The notes beneath the pieces are model-generated. The model did not search any database and was not told where the DNA came from. It worked only from the letters and a program-made list of their open reading frames with translations. Below are positions 35,811-43,638 of a DNA stretch of 64,000 nucleotides, piece by piece; the first letter of the stretch is position 1; every line of letters begins with the position of its first letter. The translations under genes and the position numbers were made by a program. The stretch is from Antrihabitans stalactiti (GTDB lineage Bacteria; Actinomycetota; Actinomycetes; Mycobacteriales; Mycobacteriaceae). The stretch lies in NCBI RefSeq assembly GCF_012932915.1, contig NZ_VCQU01000001.1, positions 1 to 64,000 on the forward strand, given 5' to 3'.

Positions 35811-35858
35811 AGTTTCCAAGTCGGCGTCGAGGCCGACTCGCCTGTAGAATCGGAAACT
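35811..35858. repeat. Nested inverted repeats upstream of SRPBCC gene
   Basis: AGTTTCC (35811-35817) pairs with GGAAACT (35852-35858), and inside it AGTCGGC (35819-35825) pairs with GCCGACT (35832-35838). It occupies the 111-base gap between the divergent lipoprotein and SRPBCC genes. TAGAAT at 35845-35850 resembles a -10 box. Either an operator or a 5'-leader hairpin. Confidence 0.4.
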
Positions 35859-35898
35859 TCATACTCAAATCGGTCGAAAAAGTTGGAGGTGCGCTCGA

Positions 35899-36435
35899 AT
35901 GACTGACGGTCGGATCGCACATGTCACGAAATGCGAAGCATCCGTTGGTAATTCGTTCGCCTATGTTGCCGATCATCGCAACGTTCCCAGCTGGATGTGG
36001 GGAGTCACCCAGTTCGACCCGATCGGCGAATTGGACCAGGGTGTCGGTGCGACCTTCGATGTCGCCGTCAACCTCGGACCCAAGACCATCTACCTGCGCT
36101 CCTTGATCACCGACTGGGTCGAGGACGAGCAGATTTCGATGAAGTCGATCCAAGGGGTCGAAGGCACGATGACCTGGCGTTTCGACGCAATCGACGACGA
36201 GACGACGGCGATTTCCGTCGACGTCGATTACGTTTTGCCGCCAGGGATCGCGGGCAAGATGCTCAAGGCGATCATCGACCCGGCGGTCGCGGTCGCCATT
36301 CGCCACGTCGAGAAGCACTTGGTCGCCGAGATCACGGGTGTGGAGCCGGAATTAGTGCCAAGATCCGGTGATGGAGGCCATAAACCTGCCAGATCCGTGC
36401 GTCATCGTCCTCGTCGGGCCCGGAGCCGCAGGTAA
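35899..36435 (+). CDS. SRPBCC-family (START-like) protein
   Basis: 178 residues. Helix-grip fold pattern of the polyketide-cyclase/SRPBCC family: N-terminal strand and helix NSFAYVADHRNVPSWMWGV, central strands GATFDVAVNLGPKTIYLRS, and a long C-terminal helix (PAVAVAIRHVEKHLVAEI). Such proteins bind hydrophobic ligands. TTGGAGGTGCG precedes the ATG. The last 22 codons are Arg-rich and overlap the next gene by 65 bases. Confidence 0.82.
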   Translation: MTDGRIAHVTKCEASVGNSFAYVADHRNVPSWMWGVTQFDPIGELDQGVGATFDVAVNLGPKTIYLRSLITDWVEDEQISMKSIQGVEGTMTWRFDAIDDETTAISVDVDYVLPPGIAGKMLKAIIDPAVAVAIRHVEKHLVAEITGVEPELVPRSGDGGHKPARSVRHRPRRARSRR

Positions 36436-37825
36436 GTCGACCTGGGCGGCCACGCATTTCCCGGCTGCCACGATCGTTTCCAGCGATCAACTACGCGCCC
36501 TCGTCGGCGCGGGCCAAGACGACATCACGGCCAGCGCGGATGCGTTCGCGCTGTTGGATACCGTTGTCGCACAAAGAATCAAGCGTCGACTCACGACCGT
36601 GATCGACACCCTCGGGCTCGACGCGGACCGTCGCAGAATCTGGCGTGAAGCCGCGCGCAAAGCCGGATTACCATGCGTCGCAGTCGCGTTCGACATCAAC
36701 GCCGACGAGGCGCGCCACCGCAATCGCGAACGTGACAAACGGATCCCCGCGGAAGCCTTGACCGCGCAGCTGCGCAGTTGGCGGTCGGTCCGCGATGCAC
36801 TCGCCGGTGAAGGGTTCGACGCAGTCCTCGAGCCCGAACCGGTCAGGGTTGTCGCCAAGCAGTTCGTCAACGCCGTCTCATCAGCCCAGCGGCAGCGCGC
36901 CGACCCCACCGGCCTGCGATTCGGACTGCACCTGACCGAGTTCACATTCCCAACGTCGAACGCCGCCGCAAGCATTCGCGACATCGCGCGCGCGGCGGAG
37001 ACCGCGGGTTTCGACGCGATCTACGTCATGGACCATTTCCGCCAGATTCCGCTCATCGGGAGGCCGTGGGAAGACTTCCTCGAGAGCTACACGACGCTGG
37101 CGTACCTCGCTGCGCACACCGAACGAGTACGGCTCGGCGCACTGGTCACCGGAATTACCTATCGCAACGTCGGCCATCTGGGCAAGATCGTCGCGACCTT
37201 GGACGTGCTCAGCGGCGGACGGGCGGTCTGCGGGCTCGGGCTCGGGTGGTGGAAGGAAGAGCACGACGCGTACGGGTGGGACTTTCCGCCGGTCAGCGAC
37301 CGATATGCACTGCTAGAGGACGCGCTGCAGACCTTGCCGCGGCTCTGGGGACCTGGAGCGAAACCATTCGTCGGCCAGCGGCTGAACCTGCCCGACACCT
37401 CGTGCTACCCACGTCCGCTCCAGGACCACGTGCCGATCATCGTCGGCGGGTCGGGCGAACGAACTCTCCGCCTTGCCGCCAAGTACGCAGACGCTGCGAA
37501 CGTCTTCGGCGATGCCGCGAACGTCCGCGCGAAAGCGGAATTCCTGCGCAGACACTCCGACACCGTCGAACTGACCCATCTTTCGACAGCGCTGATCGCC
37601 GACAACCACGCCGATTTGACCGACATCGTCGAGCGAATGCGCCCTCGCAGGTGGTCGACCGGTCGCTATGCCGCCTCGGTGAACGCCGGCACGGTGGACG
37701 ACCACATCGGCCGGTTTCGCGAACTCGCCGACGCCGGCGCCGCCGAGGCGATCGTCCGTCTCCCGAACCTGACCGATCCAGCGCCTATCGAGCGAATTGG
37801 CCGTGTAATTCAGTCGTTCCGATAG
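36371..37825 (+). CDS. P-loop kinase fused to LLM (F420) oxidoreductase
   Basis: 484 residues. Residues 1-170 are an AAA_33-type polynucleotide-kinase-like domain: Walker A GPGAAGKS (16-23), SSDQLRALVGAGQDD, and an Arg-rich lid (HRNRERDKRI). From about 183 on it is a luciferase-like oxidoreductase of the Rv1855c/TIGR03560 type (FGLHLTEFTFPTSN, GFDAIYVMDHF, RAVCGLGLGWWKEEH, PIIVGGSGERTLRLAAKYAD). The two parts are in one uninterrupted frame. ATG 36371 is preceded by an in-frame GTG; overlaps the SRPBCC gene. Confidence 0.85.
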   Translation: MEAINLPDPCVIVLVGPGAAGKSTWAATHFPAATIVSSDQLRALVGAGQDDITASADAFALLDTVVAQRIKRRLTTVIDTLGLDADRRRIWREAARKAGLPCVAVAFDINADEARHRNRERDKRIPAEALTAQLRSWRSVRDALAGEGFDAVLEPEPVRVVAKQFVNAVSSAQRQRADPTGLRFGLHLTEFTFPTSNAAASIRDIARAAETAGFDAIYVMDHFRQIPLIGRPWEDFLESYTTLAYLAAHTERVRLGALVTGITYRNVGHLGKIVATLDVLSGGRAVCGLGLGWWKEEHDAYGWDFPPVSDRYALLEDALQTLPRLWGPGAKPFVGQRLNLPDTSCYPRPLQDHVPIIVGGSGERTLRLAAKYADAANVFGDAANVRAKAEFLRRHSDTVELTHLSTALIADNHADLTDIVERMRPRRWSTGRYAASVNAGTVDDHIGRFRELADAGAAEAIVRLPNLTDPAPIERIGRVIQSFR

Positions 37826-38552
37826 AACCATCGGCGTCGAATCGACGCTCGGTCATGTCGAAGGAGCCGTCGCGCCTGATCCGCAGCACCGTCGATGCGG
37901 TAGTGCCGTACTCCGGCGAAACACAGAACGCCGCCGACGCGATCCGTTCCATTTCGATGGGCAGCCCGGTGGCCGGGAGAAGCTCATCCGGCGCTTGGGT
38001 GGTGTCGGCCAGCAACTCGAGATAGCTCTCGACGTCGGCATCGGCCTCCAACAGCTTGCCGAGGCCGTCGACTCCGTTGCTGACCTTCGGCCACTGCGTA
38101 TCGACCGACGCGTTCGACAGCCCGTGCAGCCCGGGGTCGAGCGCACTGGGTTCACCGGCTCTGTTGCTGTACCACCATAATTCGTTCAGGTCGGACACCA
38201 GCACGTTGAAGCCGTTGTAGCGGTCGGCGAGTGCGCTGACACCCCGAAGGTACTCGCTCGGAGATTCGGCACCCGCGACGAAGTTCACGGGCAACTCACC
38301 ACGTGACCGCGCACCTTCGATTACCTTGCCAGGCTCGCGAACGTTGGTGACCGCGGCGAAACGGCCCTGCATCGACACGCCCAGCCAGGTGCCGCCACCC
38401 TGCGGCGACACGTCGCGCCCCGCCAGGATTTCCGGTTTGTCGGCCCACCAACCGATCGGCGACGACTCGCGCTTGTAGAACTCGTCCCGATTCGCAGCCA
38501 CCACAAGGACGTACTCGGGGTGGGCCTTCCAGGCCGTCAGCACTAAACACAT
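37785..38552 (-). CDS. NRDE-family (TANGO2-like) protein
   Basis: 255 residues starting MCLVLTAWKAHPEYVLVVAANRDEFYKR, the TANGO2/NRDE signature with Cys2 in the place of an Ntn-type nucleophile and the NRDE tetrapeptide at residues 21-24. GGTWLGVSMQGRFAAVTNVR and GLSNASVDTQWPKV are also typical. TANGO2 proteins are linked to lipid or haem handling; bacterial role unproven. Its 3' end overlaps the LLM fusion gene by 41 bases, tail to tail. Confidence 0.9.
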   Translation of the reverse strand: MCLVLTAWKAHPEYVLVVAANRDEFYKRESSPIGWWADKPEILAGRDVSPQGGGTWLGVSMQGRFAAVTNVREPGKVIEGARSRGELPVNFVAGAESPSEYLRGVSALADRYNGFNVLVSDLNELWWYSNRAGEPSALDPGLHGLSNASVDTQWPKVSNGVDGLGKLLEADADVESYLELLADTTQAPDELLPATGLPIEMERIASAAFCVSPEYGTTASTVLRIRRDGSFDMTERRFDADGSIGTTELHGQFAR

Positions 38553-38566
38553 GAATCAATCTTGCG

Positions 38567-39220
38567 CTACACGATTGCCAGCACCCGGCACGGACCGCCA
38601 GAACCGCCGCGATGCTTGGGTGCGCCCACGAAGACCGTCGCGCCGGCGGGCGGCACTGCACCCAGATTGGCCAGCGCCTCGACGCCGTAACGCCCTGCCT
38701 CGAGCAACGCCGTGTGCGCCGCGTAGTCGGTGCTGGCGGCCGGATCCACGCTGAGCGTGTCGACGCCGATTCCGACGATGTTGCGTTCGCCGACGAGGAA
38801 TTGCACCGCGCCCCTGTCGAATCCCGGAGCATCCGGCTCGCCGAGCCGCTGCTCGGACCCCGACAGCATGGCCACGAAAGCACGCTCGGGAATCCGGCCG
38901 TTCACCTGCTCCCAAGCAGCGATGTCATCGACCGTCAGGGCGGCTCGCGTTCTTATGTCGATCACGACCAACGGTGCGACGAGATCGTCGACATCCAACA
39001 ACTCGACGGTCACGCCGCCGTCCACCTTGTGCGCCGGCGCGTCGATGTGTGTGCCGACGTGCTCCCAGTACCGGAGCTCGTTGATGGCGAATCCATCGGC
39101 GGCGACCCTCTCGACCGCGACCATCCTGAACGGCTCGTCACCCGGCCAGCGAGGAAACCCGGGGTGCAGGGTGTGGGTGAGATCGATGATCGGCATATTC
39201 GAACGGTACTTTCGAGCCAT
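38567..39220 (-). CDS. Cyclase / kynurenine-formamidase-like metal hydrolase
   Basis: 217 residues of the PF04199 cyclase family. The metal-binding motif HVGTHIDAPAH is present (about residues 53-63), preceded by the typical IDLTHTLHPGFPRWPGD. These enzymes are metal-dependent hydrolases such as arylformamidase; substrate here unknown. ATG at 39220 has AGGAG seven bases before it; the ATG at 39196 (MPIIDLTHTL) is an alternative that would avoid overlapping the divergent thioesterase start. Fourteen bases before the NRDE gene on the same strand. Confidence 0.85.
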   Translation of the reverse strand: MARKYRSNMPIIDLTHTLHPGFPRWPGDEPFRMVAVERVAADGFAINELRYWEHVGTHIDAPAHKVDGGVTVELLDVDDLVAPLVVIDIRTRAALTVDDIAAWEQVNGRIPERAFVAMLSGSEQRLGEPDAPGFDRGAVQFLVGERNIVGIGVDTLSVDPAASTDYAAHTALLEAGRYGVEALANLGAVPPAGATVFVGAPKHRGGSGGPCRVLAIV

Positions 39221-39980
39221 GACCGCTCCTACCCGTGTCTCGCCGTGGCTTCGACGTTTCCACTCCGCGCCGTCTGCAAAGGCCACCCTGGTGTGCTTGC
39301 CGCACGCAGGCGGCACCGCGACCGCCTACAAGGCGTTGTCCGAGGTGCTTGCACCGCGCGTCGAGGTGCTGGCCGTCCAGTACCCAGGCAGGCAGGACCG
39401 CTTCGGCGATCCGATGATCGACGTCATGACCGCGATCGCGGATGCAGTGGCGGCCAGTCTCCCGCCTACTGGCGCTCGCCGAATCGGCGTCTTCGGCCAC
39501 AGCATGGGCGCAACGGTGGCGTATGAGACGGCTCGGCGATTGGAACAACGCGGCACCGAGGTGGCGGCATTGTTCGTGTCGGGCAGACCGTCTCCGTCGT
39601 TCATCGAACCCAAGACGCTGCATCTGGAGGACGATCAGGCATTGCTGGCAGACATGCGCCTGCTCGGCGGGCCCGATTCGAAGACGATCGACATGCTGGT
39701 CGAGAATCCCGATCTCGCCGAGATGGTGCTGCCGTTCGTCCGTAGCGACTACAAGGCGGTGGAAACTTATCGCCATCAGCCTGGCCACGAGTTGAAGTCG
39801 CCGATCGTCGCGATGTACTCCGACGCGGACCCGACAGTCAGCGCCGAACAAGCCGCCGAGTGGAGCGAGTTCACGTCGGGCGGTTTCGACACGGCCACGT
39901 TCACCGGCGGTCATTTTTATCTCGACGACCACCTCCCCGAGGTCGCCGCACTGATCGACAAGCAGCTCGTGAGAAACTAG
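39219..39980 (+). CDS. Type II thioesterase (GrsT-like alpha/beta hydrolase)
   Basis: 253 residues. Typical type II thioesterase order: VCLPHAGGTATAYKAL near the N-terminus, nucleophile elbow GHSMG (Ser95), and C-terminal GGHFYLDDH with the catalytic His. Such enzymes clear mis-primed carrier proteins of polyketide or peptide synthases, or release acyl chains, but no synthase is in this window. The ATG shares two bases with the divergent cyclase ATG; an in-frame ATG at 39186 exists. Confidence 0.88.
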   Translation: MTAPTRVSPWLRRFHSAPSAKATLVCLPHAGGTATAYKALSEVLAPRVEVLAVQYPGRQDRFGDPMIDVMTAIADAVAASLPPTGARRIGVFGHSMGATVAYETARRLEQRGTEVAALFVSGRPSPSFIEPKTLHLEDDQALLADMRLLGGPDSKTIDMLVENPDLAEMVLPFVRSDYKAVETYRHQPGHELKSPIVAMYSDADPTVSAEQAAEWSEFTSGGFDTATFTGGHFYLDDHLPEVAALIDKQLVRN

Positions 39981-39983
39981 TGG

Positions 39984-41396
39984 GTGCCTATCGACCCCGA
40001 CGACCTCGCCATATGCATCAAAGTGCTGGAGGAAGCAGGTCAACTCGACGCTGACGATCCCGATTCCAAGGTCGTCCAGCGCGCCGTCGGGCACATGTTC
40101 AAAAAGTTGAAAAGGAGTCGCCGAATCGCGGCTCGCGATGCGATCTCCGCTGCGGACCGCGCGGTCGTCGCGGCGACGGCGACGGGCTCGCCGGACCGCA
40201 TAGACGACGAAACCGTCGGCATTCCGTTGTCGTCGAACGCGGCGGGCGCGATCGCGGGGAAACTGCTCCGCCCCCGGCCTTGCTACATCTGCAAGAACAA
40301 GTACACCCACGTCGACGCCTTCTATCACCAGCTCTGCCCGGACTGTGCAGCCAAGAGCCACGACAAGCGCGACGCCCGCACCGACCTGACGGGCCGTCGA
40401 GCGTTGCTCACCGGTGGTCGCGCGAAAATCGGCATGTACATCGCATTGCGCCTGTTGCGCGACGGTGCGCACACGACGATCACGACCCGGTTCCCGAACG
40501 ACGCGGTCCGCCGGTTCAAGGCGATGGACGATAGCGACGAGTGGATTCACCGGCTCCACATCGTCGGCATCGATCTCCGTGATCCAGCACAGGTCGTCGC
40601 ACTCGCCGATTCTGTTGCCGCACACGGACCGCTGGATATCTTGATCAACAATGCCGCGCAGACGGTGAAGCGGTCGGCGGGTTCCTACAGCGCGCTCGTC
40701 GACGCCGAGAGCGGTCCGCTGCCGATCGGCGCGCTGCCGGACGTGCTGACCTTCGGCAAGACGATGGCGGCCCACCCCACCTCGTTGACCGGCTCGCTGT
40801 CTTCTGTTCTCGATGTCACCGACCTGGCACTCGTCGCGGGATCGGCGACGCCACAACGTATCTCGCAAGGAATCGCCATCGACGCCGGTGGCCTGGTCCC
40901 CGACCTCGCCGAGACGAACAGCTGGGTCCAGACGGTCGGCGAGGTCGACCCGATCGAATTGCTCGAGGTGCAGCTCTGCAACTCGGTCGCGCCGTTCATC
41001 CTCGTCTCCCGATTGCGGCCGACGATGGCTGCCGCTCAGGCGCATCGTAAGTACATCGTCAACGTATCGGCGATGGAAGGCCAGTTCAGCCGCGCCTACA
41101 AGGGGCCGGGCCATCCGCACACCAACATGGCGAAGGCAGCGTTGAACATGCTGACCCGAACCAGCGCGAAGGAGATGCTCGAGTCCGATGGCATCCTCAT
41201 GACCGCCGTCGATACCGGGTGGATCACCGACGAGCGCCCCCATCCGACGAAACTTCGCTTGGCCGACGAAGGATTCCATGCTCCGCTCGACCTCGTCGAC
41301 GGCGCTGCCCGGGTCTACGACCCGATCGTCCAGGGCGAACGCGGCACCGACCTGTACGGCTGCTTCCTCAAGGATTTCGCGCCGTCACCTTGGTGA
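39984..41396 (+). CDS. SDR protein with N-terminal zinc-knuckle and no catalytic Tyr
   Basis: 470 residues. Residues 1-95 are helical and charged; Cys100, Cys103, Cys118 and Cys121 (CYIC and CPDC) form a probable zinc ribbon; from about 137 a Rossmann short-chain-dehydrogenase domain begins (LLTGGRAKIGMYIA, INNAAQTVKR). The helix that normally bears YxxxK reads TNMAK: Lys384 is kept but Thr380 replaces the tyrosine. Tyr372 could stand in. GTG start at 39984, four bases after the thioesterase stop. Role unknown. Confidence 0.8.
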   Translation: MPIDPDDLAICIKVLEEAGQLDADDPDSKVVQRAVGHMFKKLKRSRRIAARDAISAADRAVVAATATGSPDRIDDETVGIPLSSNAAGAIAGKLLRPRPCYICKNKYTHVDAFYHQLCPDCAAKSHDKRDARTDLTGRRALLTGGRAKIGMYIALRLLRDGAHTTITTRFPNDAVRRFKAMDDSDEWIHRLHIVGIDLRDPAQVVALADSVAAHGPLDILINNAAQTVKRSAGSYSALVDAESGPLPIGALPDVLTFGKTMAAHPTSLTGSLSSVLDVTDLALVAGSATPQRISQGIAIDAGGLVPDLAETNSWVQTVGEVDPIELLEVQLCNSVAPFILVSRLRPTMAAAQAHRKYIVNVSAMEGQFSRAYKGPGHPHTNMAKAALNMLTRTSAKEMLESDGILMTAVDTGWITDERPHPTKLRLADEGFHAPLDLVDGAARVYDPIVQGERGTDLYGCFLKDFAPSPW

Positions 41397-41466
41397 TACC
41401 CATCCGGTGTACCTGTGACATCAAGTAACGTTCCGGTATCCCGTTTCTCGACCGAAGGGTTCGCTG

Positions 41467-41733
41467 ATGGTCGCTCTCGCCGCACTCGCAGCCGCCGCGA
41501 TCCTCGCCGGCATCTTCGAGTTCTTTCGCGTCACCGGATTCATCCTGAAGTTCTGGTGGATCGTGATCCCAGTCGGGTTCGCGATCTGGGTGTATCTGCT
41601 GGCCTACGAGTTCGGACCCCGCAAACCCGAGAAGAAGCTGCCGTTCTCGATCAAGAAGCGGGTTCGGCCCAGCTGGATCCGGTGGATCGGACGCGGCCGA
41701 CGCGCTACGGACGAGACGCCGCCGTTGCAGTAA
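41467..41733 (+). CDS. Small membrane protein
   Basis: 88 residues. A hydrophobic helix at the N-terminus (LAALAAAAILAGIFEFF) and a second one (FWWIVIPVGFAIWVYLLAYEF) followed by a strongly basic cytoplasmic tail (KKLPFSIKKRVRPSWIRWIGRGRR). Not recognised. Nine bases before the glutamate-cysteine-ligase-like gene; GAAGGG about ten bases before the ATG. Confidence 0.65.
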   Translation: MVALAALAAAAILAGIFEFFRVTGFILKFWWIVIPVGFAIWVYLLAYEFGPRKPEKKLPFSIKKRVRPSWIRWIGRGRRATDETPPLQ

Positions 41734-41742
41734 CGTCGACAT

Positions 41743-43239
41743 ATGGGACAGGACGTCGAGGAACGTAAGTTCACTCGCCAGGACCGCCAGCGGTTCCGCG
41801 CGAAAGTCCACGCTTGTCTCGACGCCCTCGCCGAGATGTTGGCGGGCGGTCAGTTCGAGGTTTCCGAGCCCAAGATCGGCATGGAAGTCGAGCTCAATCT
41901 CGTCGACGGGGCGATGCAGCCGGCGATGGCCAATGCGGAAGTGCTGGAAGCGATTGCAGATCCGGACTTCCAGACCGAGCTGGGCCAGTTCAACATCGAG
42001 ATCAACGTTGCGCCACGACCGTTGCGCGGCAGGCACATTCGCGAACTCGAAACAGATCTACGAGCGTCTCTCGATTCGGCAGACGAACGGGCACGCTCGG
42101 TCGGTAGCCGCCTCGCGATGATCGGGATGCTGCCGACACTGACCGAGCAGCAATTCGAACAGAAATGGATCTCTGCCAACCCTCGTTACGACCTGCTCAG
42201 CCAGCAGATTTTCGCCGCGCGCGGCGAGGACATCGAGTTACAGATTTCCGGTGTGCCGTTGCCCGGGTACGACACTCGCGACGACTTGAATACCATCTGC
42301 GACACGATTCTGCCCGAGGCCGCGTGCACGTCGGTTCAGCTCCATCTCCAAATTGCGCCGGAAGCGTTTGCGGCGCATTGGAATGCGGCGCAAGCGTTGG
42401 CAGGCGTGCAGGTCGCGCTCGCGGCGAACTCGCCGTTCTTCGCCGGCCGCGCGTTGTGGCACGAGACTCGCATTCCGATGTTCGAGCAGGCAACCGATAC
42501 TCGACCGCTGGAGCTGAAGAACCAGGGCGTGCGTCCGCGAGTCTGGTTCGGCGAACGGTGGATCACGTCGATCTTCGATCTGTTCGAAGAGAACTCGCGG
42601 TATTTCCCGTCGCTGCTTCCGGTGTGCTCGGACGAAGATCCGCACGCGATGCTCGCCCGCGGCGAGGCGCCGTCGTTGTCGGAGCTGAAGCTGCACAACG
42701 GGACCGTGTATCGCTGGAACCGACCGATCTATGACATCGCGGACGGTCGCTACCACCTACGGCTGGAAAATCGCGTGCTCCCCGCGGGTCCGACGATCAT
42801 CGACATACTCGCGGATTCAGCGTTCTACTACGGCGTCGTCCGGGCGTTCGTCGATGCTGATCGTCCAGTCTGGACGCAGATGTCGTTCGACGCCGCCGAA
42901 GAGAACCTGCACGCTGCCGCGCGCAACGGTTTCGAATCCCATCTGTATTGGCCAGAGGTCGGCTGGGTCAGCCCACAGGAGTTGGTGCTGCGCCGGCTTC
43001 TCCCGCTTGCCGACGCAGGCCTGGCCGCGTACGGCGTCGAATCCGACGTCCGCGATCGCTACCTCGGTGTCATCGAAGGTCGTTGCCTGAGCCGACGGTC
43101 CGGCGCGGGCTGGCAACGCGAAGCCGTCGTCGCGCGGGAGAAGGCGGGCGAGGACCGTGAACAAGCTCTGGCCGGCATGTTGGCCGACTACCTGACGCGC
43201 ATGCACGAGGGCGAACCCGCACACACCTGGACCTGGTGA
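41743..43239 (+). CDS. Glutamate-cysteine ligase-like protein
   Basis: 498 residues of the glutamate-cysteine ligase superfamily: PKIGMEVELNLVDG (the Glu pair that binds metal/ATP), QFNIEINVAPRPL, and TSVQLHLQIAPE match the core catalytic strands. It is longer than YbdK-type carboxylate-amine ligases and differs from EgtA. It probably forms a gamma-glutamyl or other amide bond with ATP, but the amine partner is unknown. Part of the plus-strand gene run. Confidence 0.8.
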   Translation: MGQDVEERKFTRQDRQRFRAKVHACLDALAEMLAGGQFEVSEPKIGMEVELNLVDGAMQPAMANAEVLEAIADPDFQTELGQFNIEINVAPRPLRGRHIRELETDLRASLDSADERARSVGSRLAMIGMLPTLTEQQFEQKWISANPRYDLLSQQIFAARGEDIELQISGVPLPGYDTRDDLNTICDTILPEAACTSVQLHLQIAPEAFAAHWNAAQALAGVQVALAANSPFFAGRALWHETRIPMFEQATDTRPLELKNQGVRPRVWFGERWITSIFDLFEENSRYFPSLLPVCSDEDPHAMLARGEAPSLSELKLHNGTVYRWNRPIYDIADGRYHLRLENRVLPAGPTIIDILADSAFYYGVVRAFVDADRPVWTQMSFDAAEENLHAAARNGFESHLYWPEVGWVSPQELVLRRLLPLADAGLAAYGVESDVRDRYLGVIEGRCLSRRSGAGWQREAVVAREKAGEDREQALAGMLADYLTRMHEGEPAHTWTW

Positions 43240-43251
43240 ATCGCGCCTACG

Positions 43252-43638
43252 ATGGAAGGCGTGCAATACCGGATCTTGGCCGACGTCACCGTCGTGGTGC
43301 ATCTGCTGTTCGTCGCGTATGTCGTCGTTGGCGGCTACATCGCGTGGCGATGGCGCAAAACGATCGTGCTGCACCTAGCCGCCGTCGCCTGGGGTTTCAG
43401 CGCAGTCCTCGTCGGAATCGAATGCCCGCTCACGCATTTGGAAAACTGGGCGCGGCTGCGCGCGGGTGAGCAAGGGCTGCCGTCGAGCGGTTTCATCGAC
43501 CACTACCTGACCGGTGTCATCTACCCCGAAAACGCAGTCGGGCTGGTCCGGCTGCTGGTCGCGGTGGCTGTCGTCGTCTCGTGGGTTGGTTATGGCGTAA
43601 TCGTCACGCGTAGGTCGGCCAACCGCGTCGCCGCATGA
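43252..43638 (+). CDS. DUF2784 membrane protein
   Basis: 128 residues, about four membrane segments. LADVTVVVHLLFVAYVVVGG at the start, then IECPLTHLENWARLRAG and FIDHYLTGVIYPE are the DUF2784 hallmarks. Function unknown. An ATGA overlap (43635-43638) couples it to the CoA-transferase gene; 12 bases separate it from the previous gene. Confidence 0.9.
   Translation: MEGVQYRILADVTVVVHLLFVAYVVVGGYIAWRWRKTIVLHLAAVAWGFSAVLVGIECPLTHLENWARLRAGEQGLPSSGFIDHYLTGVIYPENAVGLVRLLVAVAVVVSWVGYGVIVTRRSANRVAA

Noticed and set aside
39138-41279. 713-codon minus-strand frame opposite thioesterase and SDR genes
   Set aside because: It spans two well-supported plus-strand genes and has a composition typical of antisense frames.
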